From: Absidia repens
Taxonomy: Eukaryota > Mucoromycota > Mucoromycetes > Mucorales > Cunninghamellaceae
Direction: 5' to 3'
Assembly: GCA_002105175.1 (NCBI GenBank)
Contig: MCGE01000004.1
Location: forward strand, 620,001 to 684,000
DNA: 64,000 nucleotides
In this document: positions 38,038 to 49,667 of the stretch, one piece after another
Layout: each line of letters opens with the position of its first letter
How positions within the stretch are numbered: the first letter of the stretch is position 1
Notes under the pieces: generated by a model
Databases searched by the model: none
Told to the model about the DNA's origin: nothing
What the model saw: only the letters and a program-made list of their open reading frames with translations
Translations under genes and position numbers: made by a program

Positions 38038-40691
38038 GTGGGGGAGGAAAAAAAAAAAAGTAAAGCAAAAAAGAAATAAAGATCACATGAGAGTCTAGCA
38101 GCGCTGAAGAAGAATCAGAGTAGCCGGGTCGCGACTGCTGCCAGGGGATGACAGTTCCAAATCATCAACAACGTCTCCAATTGACAATCACCTCGACTTC
38201 CTTTTGCAAATAGGCCGTCAACTTTCCACCAGTCTACAATGTAGATAATGACCAGTGCACCGGTTTTCATTTCAATCAATAACCAAATCTAGGGAAAACG
38301 GATGAGAAAAACTACCTAGAAGAACCCCTTCTACACCATTGGACAAGTGTAAACGAGGTCAGTCATAATGTATTCCCCAGAGTCGCATGTTGCCAAATTG
38401 GTAAACGACCCCAGAGAATAATATTCAGACGTGGTAATGGGTTTGGGAAAGAAGGTATCATTAGAGGATCATAGTGGAAAGTCGAATAAAAAATAAAAGG
38501 ACAATAGAAAAAAAAGTCTGGCGGAAAAAACAAAACAAACCTCTTGAATCTTGTGTTACGGAGTTTAAATATAGTACTCATGCTGTTAATCAAACCTACT
38601 GTTATTGTATGGATATACAGTAGCCTAGCTTTTTCGTTTCTTTTCATCTCTAGCCTACATTACATCTTGCATGAGCACTCAATTATTATTAAATTATATT
38701 AAAACCTATTTAGGTGATTAAACAGTCCGCTATTGAACGGCCGTTTTATTTCTTACCTAAAAGCGTTGGTAAATTTCCTGATTTTTTTGCCTCTGGCTCA
38801 CCAACCACACATGCAGGGTCCATGACCGCTTAGTATAAAATGTTTCTCATTTATAGGAGCACCATTAACACTGTTGATCGGGTCGTTTTTCTTCCATAAG
38901 ATAAGATTTAACCCACGCTTCAGTGCCGCGGCGACTCAATCTCAGCGGAAAAAAAAAAGTTCGTTATTACCTTCAAGCATATTTGATTCAGTTCTCTGTT
39001 CTACTGATTGTAAGTAGAAAACCAAGGTAGAACAATAATTGCCAGCTCATGAGAGAATCTCGGATAAATATTTACACGTGGAGATGAATCTAATGGGTAT
39101 GATATCTCTCGTCATGTTCTGTGGAAATATTACCGCGCTAGGCTCTATAATTACTAACATGTCCACCATTTGCCTTGCAAAAGATGACATGTACCCTAAA
39201 ATATGTCTTATGTAAAGACCCTCTAACCAAAAAACTGATCTTGGTAAGACTACCAAATAAATCTAAATTTGAAATCATCATTGAGCATGGCAATCATCCC
39301 GAGCAGCTTTTTTTTTTCTCCCACGGCCTATCTTGGCCTCTCGATGCAGTCTCTTTCACCGAAAAAAGGTATTTTTTTCTTATGCAAAGCTCCGAGGGTG
39401 GATTTAATACTCCGCTTGATTGTTTGTGGAAATCAAGGAACACACCCATAAAATTGTTGCACCATCGATGAAGCACAAGGGCTAAATAAGGTTCTGAACT
39501 CTTATGATCTACTTGTTTAAATAAAAAGTGGGTTGCTTAACTATCTCCCTCCGCCTTATCTGTTGATTGTAAAATTGAAAGGCAATTAATATTAACGGGA
39601 ATGCATAATAGAAACCGTGACTAAAAAATAAAAATAAAAAAAAATACGAAACATTTTGTCTGGTGGAAATGTACGTACTGACAAGAACAAAACTAAAAAT
39701 TAATGAGACCACACAACCACTTTAGATGATCCCACCCTTTGTTTTTTAAGCTTTTTTTTTTTTGTGTTCACGCCCGAGATTATTGGACAAATCCAGTTGC
39801 TGGTAGGTGCTTCCTCCAATTAAAATCCACTTTTATGAGTTGAGTCAACAATCTGTATTTCGACACATTGATTGCTGTCGATTTCAATTTCTGAGAATCG
39901 GGTCCACTGAACAAGTTTTTTTTTTCTTTATCATAAACGCCATAGAATGGAAAAGATACTATGTAATTTATTTTATTTAATGATCAAACGAGCCACATTA
40001 TCAAAATCATCATCATCAGACATTAACCCGAAAAAGTACAATTGAACTGACATATTTGGTCATTATTGCCATTATGAGGACAAACTGTTTTCGGTTTGAC
40101 AAAAAAAAAAAAACTCATTTCAAGAAAATAGACTTCAAATTTCCCTTATCTCAGTTTTCTCTAGTTTCTTTTTGACATGCTTTTTTATTGTGATATAGCG
40201 GACATTATTCCCAGGAGCAACTTTATTGTGTGTGAAAAAAAAAAAGGTCGAATTTGTTTACCCAAAATAACATTGTCACTCACATGCTCTTTTTTTATTT
40301 TTGATACCATTTATTTGAATTTCCTAAATAAGATCATTCTTTCAGATTGGTCCCATCCCATACAGTCAAACATCATGATATTCTGTAGAAGTGCATCCAA
40401 TTTTTTTAGACCGTGGGATAACCACAATTAGAAAAGATATCAATGTATTGTTAGCTGCTTTTTTTTTTTAGAGAGAGCAACTTGCCACTACGCCACCCTT
40501 TTTTTAATATCATCATCCTGATCGTTGATTTTTGAGTTTATTTAACCTGATGATTTCTAAAGCAAGATCGGGATTTAAATGTTTTCAATATAAAATCAAA
40601 AAGTTGATTTTTAATTCCTTTCTTTCCTTCTATTTTTTGTTCCTCACTCTTTTTTTATCGTGTAAATCTATTCACGCTATTTGATTGAAAC
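38038..40691. other. Long intergenic region before the peptide transporter
   Basis: About 2.65 kb. 38038-38350 stays relatively GC-rich (CAGCGCTGAAG, CCGGGTCGCGACTGC) and then drops to AT-rich DNA with A and T runs. Open frames at 38363-38647 (-), 39047-39256 (-) and 39175-39471 (+) lack motifs and splice support. The last 250 bp presumably carry the transporter promoter. Confidence 0.45.
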
Positions 40692-41065
40692 ATGTCAGAA
40701 AAACGTGACGAAGCGTCTATTCATGAGGCAACTTCAGAATCTTACGAGGAAAAGTATGAAGCCCCTATCAAGTCTGAGGTAGTAGGCAAAGTAGTCGACC
40801 AACACCAACAAGACGAAGACCACCCTGAACCCACTGAGGAAGACTGGAAAAATTTGAATGAAGTCGCGGATAGTATTCCATTATCTGCATACCTTGTCAT
40901 TTTGATTGAGTTCTGTGAACGATTCACATACTATGGTTTGACTGGCCCATTCCAAAATTATATTCAAAATGATCCTTCTTTTACCTTCCCCGCTGATCGC
41001 CCTGGTGCAATGTAAGTGAAGATACATCAAAACCTTGCGTCATGAACAACTAGATTTATTCATTC

Positions 41066-41096
<31 letters not shown>

Positions 41097-42872
41097 GGGG
41101 GAAAGGTCAACAAACTGCTACTGCTCTTACTACATTCTTCCAATTTTGGTGTTATATCACCCCGTAAGTATAATATAAACTCTAATATTTAGTGACCGAT
41201 AATGATTAACCAACTCTTTTTTTTTTATATGATTTTCTTTTACTTTTTTAGAATTATCGGGTAAGTGATTCGATGATGAAGATGATGGCGGTCACAGGAA
41301 TATGTGAACTAATCTCGTTTTTTTAATATTTATGTATTTAGAGCTGTGATTGCGGATCAATGGTTGGGCAAGTACAAAACTATTGTTTTGTTTGCTGGTG
41401 TTTACATGGTTGGTTTAGTTATCTTGACGGCTACCGCTAGTCCTGCTGCCATCGTCAGTGGTGCGACATTCCCGGGTTATATTGTGGCAATCATTATCAT
41501 CGGCTTTGGGACTGGTGGTATCAAGGCAAATGTATCTCCACTGGTCGCTGAACAATATCGCTCTAAAACAGCCTATGTCAAAACCCTCAAGAATGGAAAA
41601 CGTGTAATTGTCACCCCTCAAGCAACTTATCAAAAGATCTTCAACATGTTTTACTGGAGCATCAACGTTGGTGGTTTGTCTGCCATCGCCACCACGGAAT
41701 TGGAAAAAAATGTTGGGTTCTGGGCTGCTTATCTTTTACCAACTTGTATGTTTGTACCTTGTATCATTGTCGTCATCCTTGGTCACAAGCAATATGTCTC
41801 CAATGCTCCTCGTGGATCCGTGTTTGTAGAAGCTGGTAAAATCTTCTGGTACAGTTTCAAGATTAAGGGTGGTATGGATGCTTGTAAGCCCTCGCTCCTT
41901 CAAGTCAGCAATCCCGAACTCGCCGCCACCGCTACTTGGTAAGTGACACAAAGGGAAAATCACCCTGGAGCGGAGTTGAAGGGGTTTTTTTTTTGGCTTG
42001 ACACTCATCTTTTTCTTTTTCTTAGGGATGATATTTTTGTGGATGAACTGAAGCGAGCTCTGAAGGCATGTGCTGTGTTTTGTTGGTTCCCAATCTTTTG
42101 GTTATGTTATTCACAAATTACGAACAATTTGATTTCCCAAGCTGGTAAGTTTGGCATATCAACAATAGTATGCCACAGCAGATATTGATAGTTTTCTCTT
42201 TCTTCTTCTTTTACAGGTACCATGTTGACTGGAAATGTTCCCAATGATATTATGCAAAATATCGACCCTCTTGTATTGATTATCACTATCCCTATCATGG
42301 ATCGTATTGTTTATCCTGGTCTCCGTCGACTCGGCTACCCCATGAGACCAATTTTACGTATCTCTCTAGGTCTGTTGTTGGCTGCCATTGCTATGGGTTA
42401 TACCGCAGGCATTCAATACAAAATCTACCAAACACCACCTTACTATTATTATCCTTCTGAAGGAGAAACTGGTCAAAACTGGATCTCAGCTGGTTATCAA
42501 ATTCCCTCCTATGTCTTTATCGCTTTGTCTGAAATCTTCTCTTCTATTACTGGTCTTGAATATGCCTACAAAAAGGCTCCTCAGTCCATGAAATCTATTG
42601 TGATGGCTCTGTTCTTGTTTGCAAACTGCTTCGCAAGTATCCTGGCTTTTGCTCTGGTTCCTGTCACAGAAGATCCCAAGTTGCACTACTTGTTTACTGG
42701 TATAGCTTGTGCTGCCTTTGTCACCTCCATCCTTATCTATGTCATCCACGGGAAGAACGACATTAACGATACCGAAGACGATAATCTTTTCCGTGATGAA
42801 GAACAACTTGACGCCTACGCCAAACACAAGGCTAATATCGCTGAATATGAAGCTGAAAAGGGTCCAGCTTAG
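40692..42872 (+). CDS. POT/PTR2-family proton-coupled oligopeptide transporter
   Basis: Major-facilitator peptide/H+ symporter of the plasma membrane. 588 residues in six exons: 40692-41011, 41098-41163, 41252-41260, 41342-41938, 42026-42144, 42217-42872. The charged N-terminal tail (~65 residues) precedes helix 1 with the ExxER motif (EFCERFTYYG). Family signatures: FGTGGIKANVSPLVAEQY and FYWSINVGGL. Helices continue through WFPIFWLCYSQITNN, GYQIPSYVFIALSEIFSS and a final hydrophobic LHYLFTGIACAAFVTSILIYV, then an acidic tail. Exon 3 is only 9 nt (AATTATCGG) and is needed to rebuild the TPIIGAVIADQWLG segment. Di- and tripeptide uptake is the family role; the substrate range is not evident. 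Confidence 0.95.
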
Positions 42873-43109
42873 CTATAGTTTAGTATCGTTGATTGGCAAC
42901 AGATTGATTCTCTGACCATTTTTTTTCTTTTTTACTATTCGATGTGTTATTGTATTTTTACTATTGGTCTTTTCGTCACTGTCGACAGTGCGCTTTTTTA
43001 TATATATATATTACTACTATTTAGATACATTTGTATTCTTAATAAAAAAAATCAACCATTATTTACATGCTTTTATGCTCTTTTTATTCACAACGATCCC
43101 TAGGCTATT
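42873..43109. other. 3' flank of the transporter gene
   Basis: Short AT-rich stretch with a TTAATAAAAAAAATC poly(A)-like signal near 43040. Nothing else recognised. Confidence 0.45.
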
Positions 43110-43870
43110 TTTTTTTTTTGTCTCATTTCCGACAAAAAAACATATTTAACATCCCGCCCACGTGAAGGTTTATTTTCTCCGTTTTTTATTTTTCGCTCTC
43201 TCTTTCTTTTCAATTTTTTTTTTTTTTCCTCACGACTGTAACTTCTATGGACTTATTTTGGACTTAGATTAGTGTTAGGACTAGTTTAGACGAGGTTTCA
43301 GCTCAGGGATTACAAGATCCATGGGGAACCCCTTTCATTTTTGATTCAGGATTTTGGACCAACATTAGTTGGTTTTTGAATCCTCCATTACCTTAGTGTA
43401 TTATTAGTTATCCTTAGTTTGTATCTACATCTGGATAAAAACATGATTTTTTTTTTACTTGCTTCAATGAAAATTGTCCCATTTAGTCTTACTCATGTCT
43501 TGTGTAATAGATCCCTTTTACTACCCATCAACTCTTTTGATTAGTGTTGAATTATTGGCCTTAAAAAATGTCCCTTTATCATTTCTCGTGCTTTGTACAA
43601 TATAATAAGCTCCTTTTTACACTTGTCCCTTTGAATTTGCGTTGACCATTCTTTAGTCCTTCCATAGTCTCTCTCATGCTACCTCCATTAGATTCTTTTC
43701 ACTAAATCCCTTGTTACAATGAACCCGTCGCCTATAGTTATAGTATCTATCAATATGCTTCAATAAATTATGTGTCTTTTTATTTATCATACTTTGACCC
43801 ATCATATTATAATAAATGTAACTGTTGTAGCTGTTTTGTGAGTGTTCAACCAAACATTTGCTTCCAAATC
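43110..43870 (+). repeat. Dispersed non-coding repeat, copy E
   Basis: CATCCCGCCCACGTGAAGG near 43150, the pyrimidine tract to about 43228, ATTAGTGTTAGGACTAGTTTAG, the core GATTACAAGATCCATGGGG near 43309, then the clearest pair of tandem subunits. Unit 1 (~43458-43558) runs from CTTCAATGAAAATTGTCCC to GATTAGTGTTGAATTATT. Unit 2 (~43560-43655) runs from TTAAAAAATGTCCC to AATTTGCGTTGACCATT. The 3' end matches copies A, C and F (TCAACCAAACATTTGCTTCC). Confidence 0.82.
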
Positions 43871-45177
43871 CGCTCACTACGACCACTTCCCCCAAAAAAT
43901 CCCATAAATTGATTAGTCTTACCGTATATCACTTAGTATCAAAGATAGTCATATTCCTTCTCTATCAATTATATAAGTCAATCTGGATATTTCTGTGCGT
44001 GTAGGTATGATAAAAAAAATACCCAGTAGCGGCTAGTTTATTCCATACACACCTTGCCTACTTTTTTCCATACATATATACAGATAATACATACTTTTTA
44101 GACAAAGCGCTGCGCGCGACATTTGAGCGAAAGCAGCTAACCCCATCCCTTTTTCAATTTTGAGCGCATACTCCCATGTCTGTTTTTTTCTTCTATGATA
44201 CTGTATGTACGGTGTATCTCCATTTGAGACCCTAACGTAATTCATCAATTATCATATCATACTATAATATTTTTGGCCCTGTTTATTCATCACAAATTCG
44301 CATCTACATAGCCGCAAATCAATCCTATTCTGTCCCACTCCAATATATCATAACCAGAACAGCTTCATGAAGACTAAACGATTTTTATTGATTAATACAT
44401 AAACAAACTATCTAAACTAATAAAAAAAAGAATGGACCATACATTCTAAACTATAAACTATTTGTAGAAAAAAAAGACGATTGTCATGTTCCATCGGTAA
44501 GTATTGTCGTATCATAGCGGCCTTGTTTCATCCCCCTTTTCTATTTTTTTTTTTTTTTTTTTTACGTATTGCATTGGCAGCAATACGCTATCCTTGAATG
44601 TGTGGGCGCAATAAAATTGAGTTTTGAACCTGTCATTGTTTACCAGTATACCAAACAAAACATAGAAAACTATAAATGTAGCCATGTCATTATTCCTGAA
44701 ACTCTGATCACCAACCCTTCGTAGTCAAATTTCAGACTCCATGGACACGACCCCTTTTACAGAGCCTGTTTGGTATGGTAGAGAGGAAGGCAATACTATC
44801 AAAGAATAAAAAAATAAGACAGAGTTAAATACCTAGATATTGTATATAATTTACCTTGATGTTTCGGTGGTAGTTCTTGGTATACCTATATGTAAAGACT
44901 AACTATATTCACATGTATCATTTTCCAAAGAAGACAAAAGAGAGGAAGAACAAAGGGCTAGACGAATGGTTTTTTATTTATTTATTTTACTATGAATAAA
45001 CGACTGATATATAAAAGAGATTGATATGAGGACAAATAAATATGATAGAGTGGAAGGGAGAAAAAACTACACTACATGAGATAATAATAAAACAACACCA
45101 ATCCACAAAAACAAACGGAAATACTGACCGAGCTCCACCGAACGAAAGGTATCATTTCCAGATCAATCTATCGCGAG
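43871..45177. other. Intergenic, no gene recognised
   Basis: AT-rich. A minus-strand 31-nt stretch near 44855-44890 flanked by AG/GT and a short open stretch near 44710-44800 could be noncoding exons or a 3' UTR of the next minus-strand gene, but I cannot build a gene. A T18 tract lies near 44547. Confidence 0.4.
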
Positions 45178-45444
45178 TTACTGTCCGGTTGGTTCGGTCT
45201 TGTCATCTGAAGCTGTTTCGCTCTTCGTATTGCTTTCCCCTGTTGATGGTTCGTTTTTGTCGCTGTTCATATCGTTCAGACTGTTAAGAAGCGCATCCAT
45301 CTTTGCATCCAATTTCGCAGTTTTCGCTTCAAGATCATCCATAAGTTCTTCCGCATTGTCCAATTCCTTTAACCATTTTTGAAACTGGACATCATCTTCA
45401 CTTTCCGGCACAACAATGGGTTCGTTTGTAAGGCTAGGTGACAT
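45178..45444 (-). CDS. Small acidic coiled-coil protein, unknown function
   Basis: Single-exon frame of 88 residues starting MSPSLTNEPIVVPESEDD. The central part predicts a heptad-rich helix (FQKWLKELDNAEELMDDLEA, then KTAKLDAKMDALLNSLND). The tail is Ser/Thr/Glu/Lys-rich and disordered. Composition and absence of introns over the length are compatible with a real small protein, perhaps a subunit of a larger complex. I do not recognise the family. The chosen ATG precedes the organised segment; the upstream in-frame extension is hydrophobic low complexity encoded by an A/T run and is unlikely to be coding. Confidence 0.6.
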   Translation of the reverse strand: MSPSLTNEPIVVPESEDDVQFQKWLKELDNAEELMDDLEAKTAKLDAKMDALLNSLNDMNSDKNEPSTGESNTKSETASDDKTEPTGQ

Positions 45445-46739
45445 TGTGTGAGGTGGTAAAAGAAAAATTGCGAGGCGAATGATAAAAAAAAAAAAGAGAG
45501 AAAGAAAAGGGAAAAATTGCAAGCAGGTGCCATCAGGCGCAAGCGGACATCTAAAAATAGTTCATGGGCAAAATCGCAATATGATACTACAAATATACAC
45601 AACAGAACGGTATTTTATTTATTGATGAGGAAGAATTCTCCCTCCCCCAACCCATCTCCCTCATTGGTGGTCCTTTGATTAATGGAGGAAAGAATACTTA
45701 ATCAATCACTGACTGCTCCAACCATGGTTATTTGGACAAAGCTCGAGACACTCCCCAAAACACATTTCGATTTTGCTGCTGGAAGTAATTTTTACGTGAA
45801 TAATTGACCCACCCAAATTTATACTTGAGATATAAAAGTCGTACCCACCGCTTTTTTTTTCTTTGCTTATACTATTACGTATAAAATATTATGTCCTTGT
45901 AGCTTACTTCTCCCCCCCCCTTGGCAACTGACCTATAGGGTTTACCTTGAAGATTTATTTTGCGTCAGCTTGTGGCAAAACCCATTTTTCATTACACGCA
46001 TGTAGTCATGGCGTCAAAGTACTTTTTGCGTACTACTTTGAAAGGGTCAATTACTATTAATTTTTTTTTTTTTTTTTTTACAAGTATGTACAATATTTGT
46101 TAGAAATCAGATCTGGGTTGACTGTGATTTAATAAAGATTTTTTCTCTTTAAACCGGCTTAGTGTGCCTCAACCATCGTGTTTTTACACTGCTTATATTT
46201 TATATGCGTCCATCATGGCCAGTTGTAAAATAATCCCCCCTTCCTGTCTTTTGAAGCACGGTATACTAGGCGCTGAGCATGACGATTGGCCCAAGAGCCT
46301 CATACCCAACCTATTTTTTTTTTTTTTTTTTTTTTTTGCACATATCCACATACATCCAAAAAAATAATAATTCCACATGCATATATACAGCAGAGTGTGT
46401 ATATACCCGTTCGGCAATACAGTACAAACTACCTTGAGCGAATGACTTGACACATTTTATTTTAATATAACTATTTTTACTGTGACGCCCACACTATCAT
46501 AAGCTAATCTAAGGATAGTACCATGACTCCTACATATTTTAAGGCCTCGCTATGATATAATATCAGAGATAGGGCATAATGAACAAGGCGAATTTGGAGT
46601 ATGTGTAGTGAGTGTAATACGGATATGTGTCATATGATGATGACGAGGGGAGGGGGAGGGAGAGCATATCATAATGCGGCGATTTGTGTCTTGTATGATA
46701 GAGTAAACATAACATTAGGTAAAGCAGTCCAAGTAAGGA
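45445..46739. other. Intergenic, no gene recognised
   Basis: Mixed AT-rich sequence, C9 near 45913, T18 near 46062 and T22 near 46316. Open frames here (for example 46164-46367) run through homopolymers and are not supported. Confidence 0.45.
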
Positions 46740-47820
46740 CGATAAACTATTCTACAATGAAAGGTACCGAAAAATTAAATTACAGCGCTGTAGCTCGAGG
46801 TGCTTCAGAGTGACTGCAATGGTATCGAGAGAAGAGAAGAACCTTGTTGCCGCTGAAGAATGGCGGTAACTGCTGGTCTAGAAAAAAAAAAGGGAAGCCG
46901 TCATGGTGTCGAGGTTAAATGGTGGTGGTTTCAGTGATGGGAAGAGGGTCAACCTATTGTTGTGGACAAGAAATAAATCAGATTTCCTTTTTTGTAGTGG
47001 ACAAAAAAATCACCAACCCAATTTCGTCAGGAAGATTTCATATCCCGCCCACATGATTTTTATTTACTTCCAATTTTTTTTTTTTCGCTCTCCCTCTTTT
47101 TCTTTTTTTCTTCACCATTTAACTTCTTTGAGGTTTTGGTGGACTTAGATTAGTGATAGGATTAGTTTAGAAGCGTTTTCAGATCAGTGATTACAAGGTG
47201 CATGGGGAAACCCTTTCATTTTGATTCTAGGATCTGGCGGCACCATTAGTTGGCTTTTTGAAGTCTTCCTTAGCTTTGTTTAGTGTTAGCGTGTCATAGT
47301 TTATTTCAATATCCGAACGAAATATGTCTCTTTTGATATATTCCAATCTCGTTGGTCTTTTTATCATGTCTTGTGCAATATATTAGTATCATTTCTACGA
47401 CAATTCGTTTATATTAGTGTTGCTCATTCTCCGAATCTTCCAATAGTTTCTTTCATGCTACCTTCATTAGATATTCTGTTATAATGAACATCACATCTCT
47501 AGTTTAGTGTAGACCATACTGCTTCAACAATAAAATAAATTCTTTTTAGTAAACATTCCCTTATCCGTATGATAGTATGCAAAGTTGCTATTGTGGATTT
47601 TTTGTGAGTGTCTTATCAAACATCTGCTTCCTAGTTTAGTACTGCCGTCCCTTTGGGTCTTAGTGGTCGGCTGGCAGCCCTAGGATTTTTTATAAAAATT
47701 GTAGGGCTATTCCTGTTCGATTAAAGTATAAATAAATCTATGTAGGCTAGGCATGAGTGTAGTCGTCGCTTTAGAACTTTCGCCTCTGATTTATCACCAC
47801 TTGCCCACGATCAAGCGCTA
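46740..47820 (+). repeat. Dispersed non-coding repeat, copy F
   Basis: Begins near ACTATTCTACAATGAAAGG (46747), shared with copy C and, in reverse, with B and G. It continues through ATATCCCGCCCACATGA near 47040, the pyrimidine tract, the core GATTACAAGGTGCATGGGG near 47189, the CACCATTAGTTGGCTTTTTG word, the subunits (with CTTCAACAATAAAATAAATT near 47522), and the shared 3' segment TTATCAAACATCTGCTTCC. Weak similarity to copy A continues to about 47820 (GTCGTCGCTT, CGCCTCTGAT). Confidence 0.8.
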
Positions 47821-48433
47821 GCAGTTGGCTGGCGGTTTCTATGTCATTTAGGATGAAAACGGTTATCATATTACTGTTCGGCCAATTATATCAATAAACC
47901 AAATGTCACCTTGTGAGTGTACCTACCACTATAAACGTTTTCTCCACAAGAGCTCAAGCGATTTATTGGCAGATCTAGTTCACTAAAGTGTACCATGTCG
48001 GATGTGCCTAATACTATCCGATCAAAATACACAGTTCAAAAATCCTCACCCATCCCCTTGGTAACGCTTCATACATCTATCATAGATTTTTTTTAATGAT
48101 GTGTAAGAACCTTGCACTGCCTATTTAATTATATCGTTTTGAATGAAATTGCGGTAAACTCAATTTCATACACAAGCTTATATGTAATCTAATATATATA
48201 TATATATATATTACTATCCTGGTATTTATGTCTTCATATCAAGACAAAAAGATGGCCCACCAGTATTCGTGATATGACTTTTTCAATCAATGTCAGGCAC
48301 AGATTTTCTCGGTTCAAAAAAGGAAAAAATGGACGGTAATTTAAATATTTTGTGGCTTAAGCCTCAGAACATAAATCTAAAATTTTTTCTTTAACTTCCC
48401 CTTTTCTCCCTCTTTCCCACTTATAGTAGAATT
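47821..48433. other. Intergenic, upstream of uS4
   Basis: About 600 bp, with a (TA)n run near 48190-48210. CTTTCCC and CTCTTTCCC pyrimidine words lie immediately upstream of the start. No gene. Confidence 0.45.
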
Positions 48434-49208
48434 ATGACCGGTGCTTCCAGAACCTGTAAGTGATATAATATAGAGGGGGAGGGTCTTCTTCTTGATAAGA
48501 ATGAAGCCAAATCGAGGAACTCTATTGAATGCAAATGTAGTGCTCACACGTTTATTGTATTTTTATTATTACTATAAATAGACTCCAAGACCTACAAGGT
48601 CCCCAAGCGTCCCTTCGAATCCGCTCGTCTCGATCAAGAATTAAAGCTTGTTGGTGAATACGGTCTCAAGAACAAGAAGGAAGTCTGGCGTGTTGGATTG
48701 ACCTTGTCCAAGATCCGTCGTGCTGCTCGTGAACTTTTGACTTTGGATGAAAAGGATCCTCGTCGTCTCTTCGAAGGTAACGCCTTGATTCGTCGTCTTG
48801 TCCGCATTGGTGTAAGTACACAAAACATACAAATTACTTGTGAAGAAATCCATATGAAACTGACATCTCCCTATGAACCTTTAGGTGTTGACCGAAGACC
48901 GTATGAAGCTCGATTACGTTTTGGGTCTCAAGATTGAAGATTTCTTGGAACGTCGTCTCCAAACCCAAGTGTTCAAGTCTGGTCTTGCCAAGTCTATCCA
49001 TCATGCTCGTGTCTTGATCCGTCAACGTCACATCCGTGTTGGTAAGCAAATCGTCAACGTTCCTTCCTTCGTTGTCCGTTTGGAATCCCAAAAGCACATC
49101 GACTTTGCTTTGACCTCTCCCTACGGTGGTGGTCGTGCTGGTCGTGTCAAGAGAAAGCGTGCTGCCGCTGCTGCTGGTGGTGATGCTGATGAAGAAGACG
49201 AAGAATAG
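48434..49208 (+). CDS. RPS9: 40S ribosomal protein uS4 (Rps9)
   Basis: Small-subunit ribosomal protein that binds 18S rRNA at an early assembly step and contributes to decoding accuracy. 191 residues in three exons: 48434-48455, 48582-48811, 48885-49208. The sequence begins [19 protein letters not shown]. The S4 RNA-binding domain includes [19 protein letters not shown] and [17 protein letters not shown]. The C-terminal extension is [15 protein letters not shown] followed by an alanine and acidic tail. Codon use is strongly biased to C-ending codons (AAG, CGT, GTC, TTC), unlike the neighbours, as expected for a highly expressed gene. A short first exon followed by an early intron is typical for fungal ribosomal-protein genes. 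Confidence 0.98.
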
Positions 49209-49667
49209 ATTTTTTATCTAGTTTAGTTTATTGATTATTCTTTATTATGCGTCTTTTCTTTAAAAATAAATTAATGTCATTTTGTTTTTGACTTGTATTT
49301 TCTGTTTTGGTTCGATGGGGATGAATTTATTACTAACTGATGAATAAAGGGTGCTACAGGTCTCGATGATGGGGAGCAGGGACTGGAAGATCTGAAGAAA
49401 TTGGTGAAGAGATATCTTATAAATGTACGTACCCGTTGGTTAGTCTCGAAATGGGCCGACGATAGGATAGAAAAATTAGGAGGCGAGATGGGGTGGGGGA
49501 GTGGGAGAATATTGGGGGGGGGGTGCTGGGTAGATAGGTGGACCTGGATTCTTCCGTCGTGGCTTTCAATTGCGGGGATTTAATTCAAATGGTACATTAG
49601 TTTTTTTTTCTTCTGATTGTTGGTCTTTTTTGTCTTCTTTGCTTGATCGGAAAAAAAGGAAGTGTGT
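49209..49667. other. Intergenic, uS4 to Trm1
   Basis: An AAAATAAATTAATG poly(A)-like signal lies near 49264. G-rich patches at 49490-49530 (GGGGTGGGGGAGTGGG and a G9 run) are unusual in this AT-rich region. No gene. Confidence 0.5.

Noticed and set aside
39047..39471. Overlapping open frames on both strands
   Set aside because: They shadow one another, contain no motif and show no codon bias.
44710..44890. Possible minus-strand exons downstream of the 88-residue gene
   Set aside because: Splice-like flanks exist, but neither frame gives a recognisable protein, and the gene upstream already ends in a stop.
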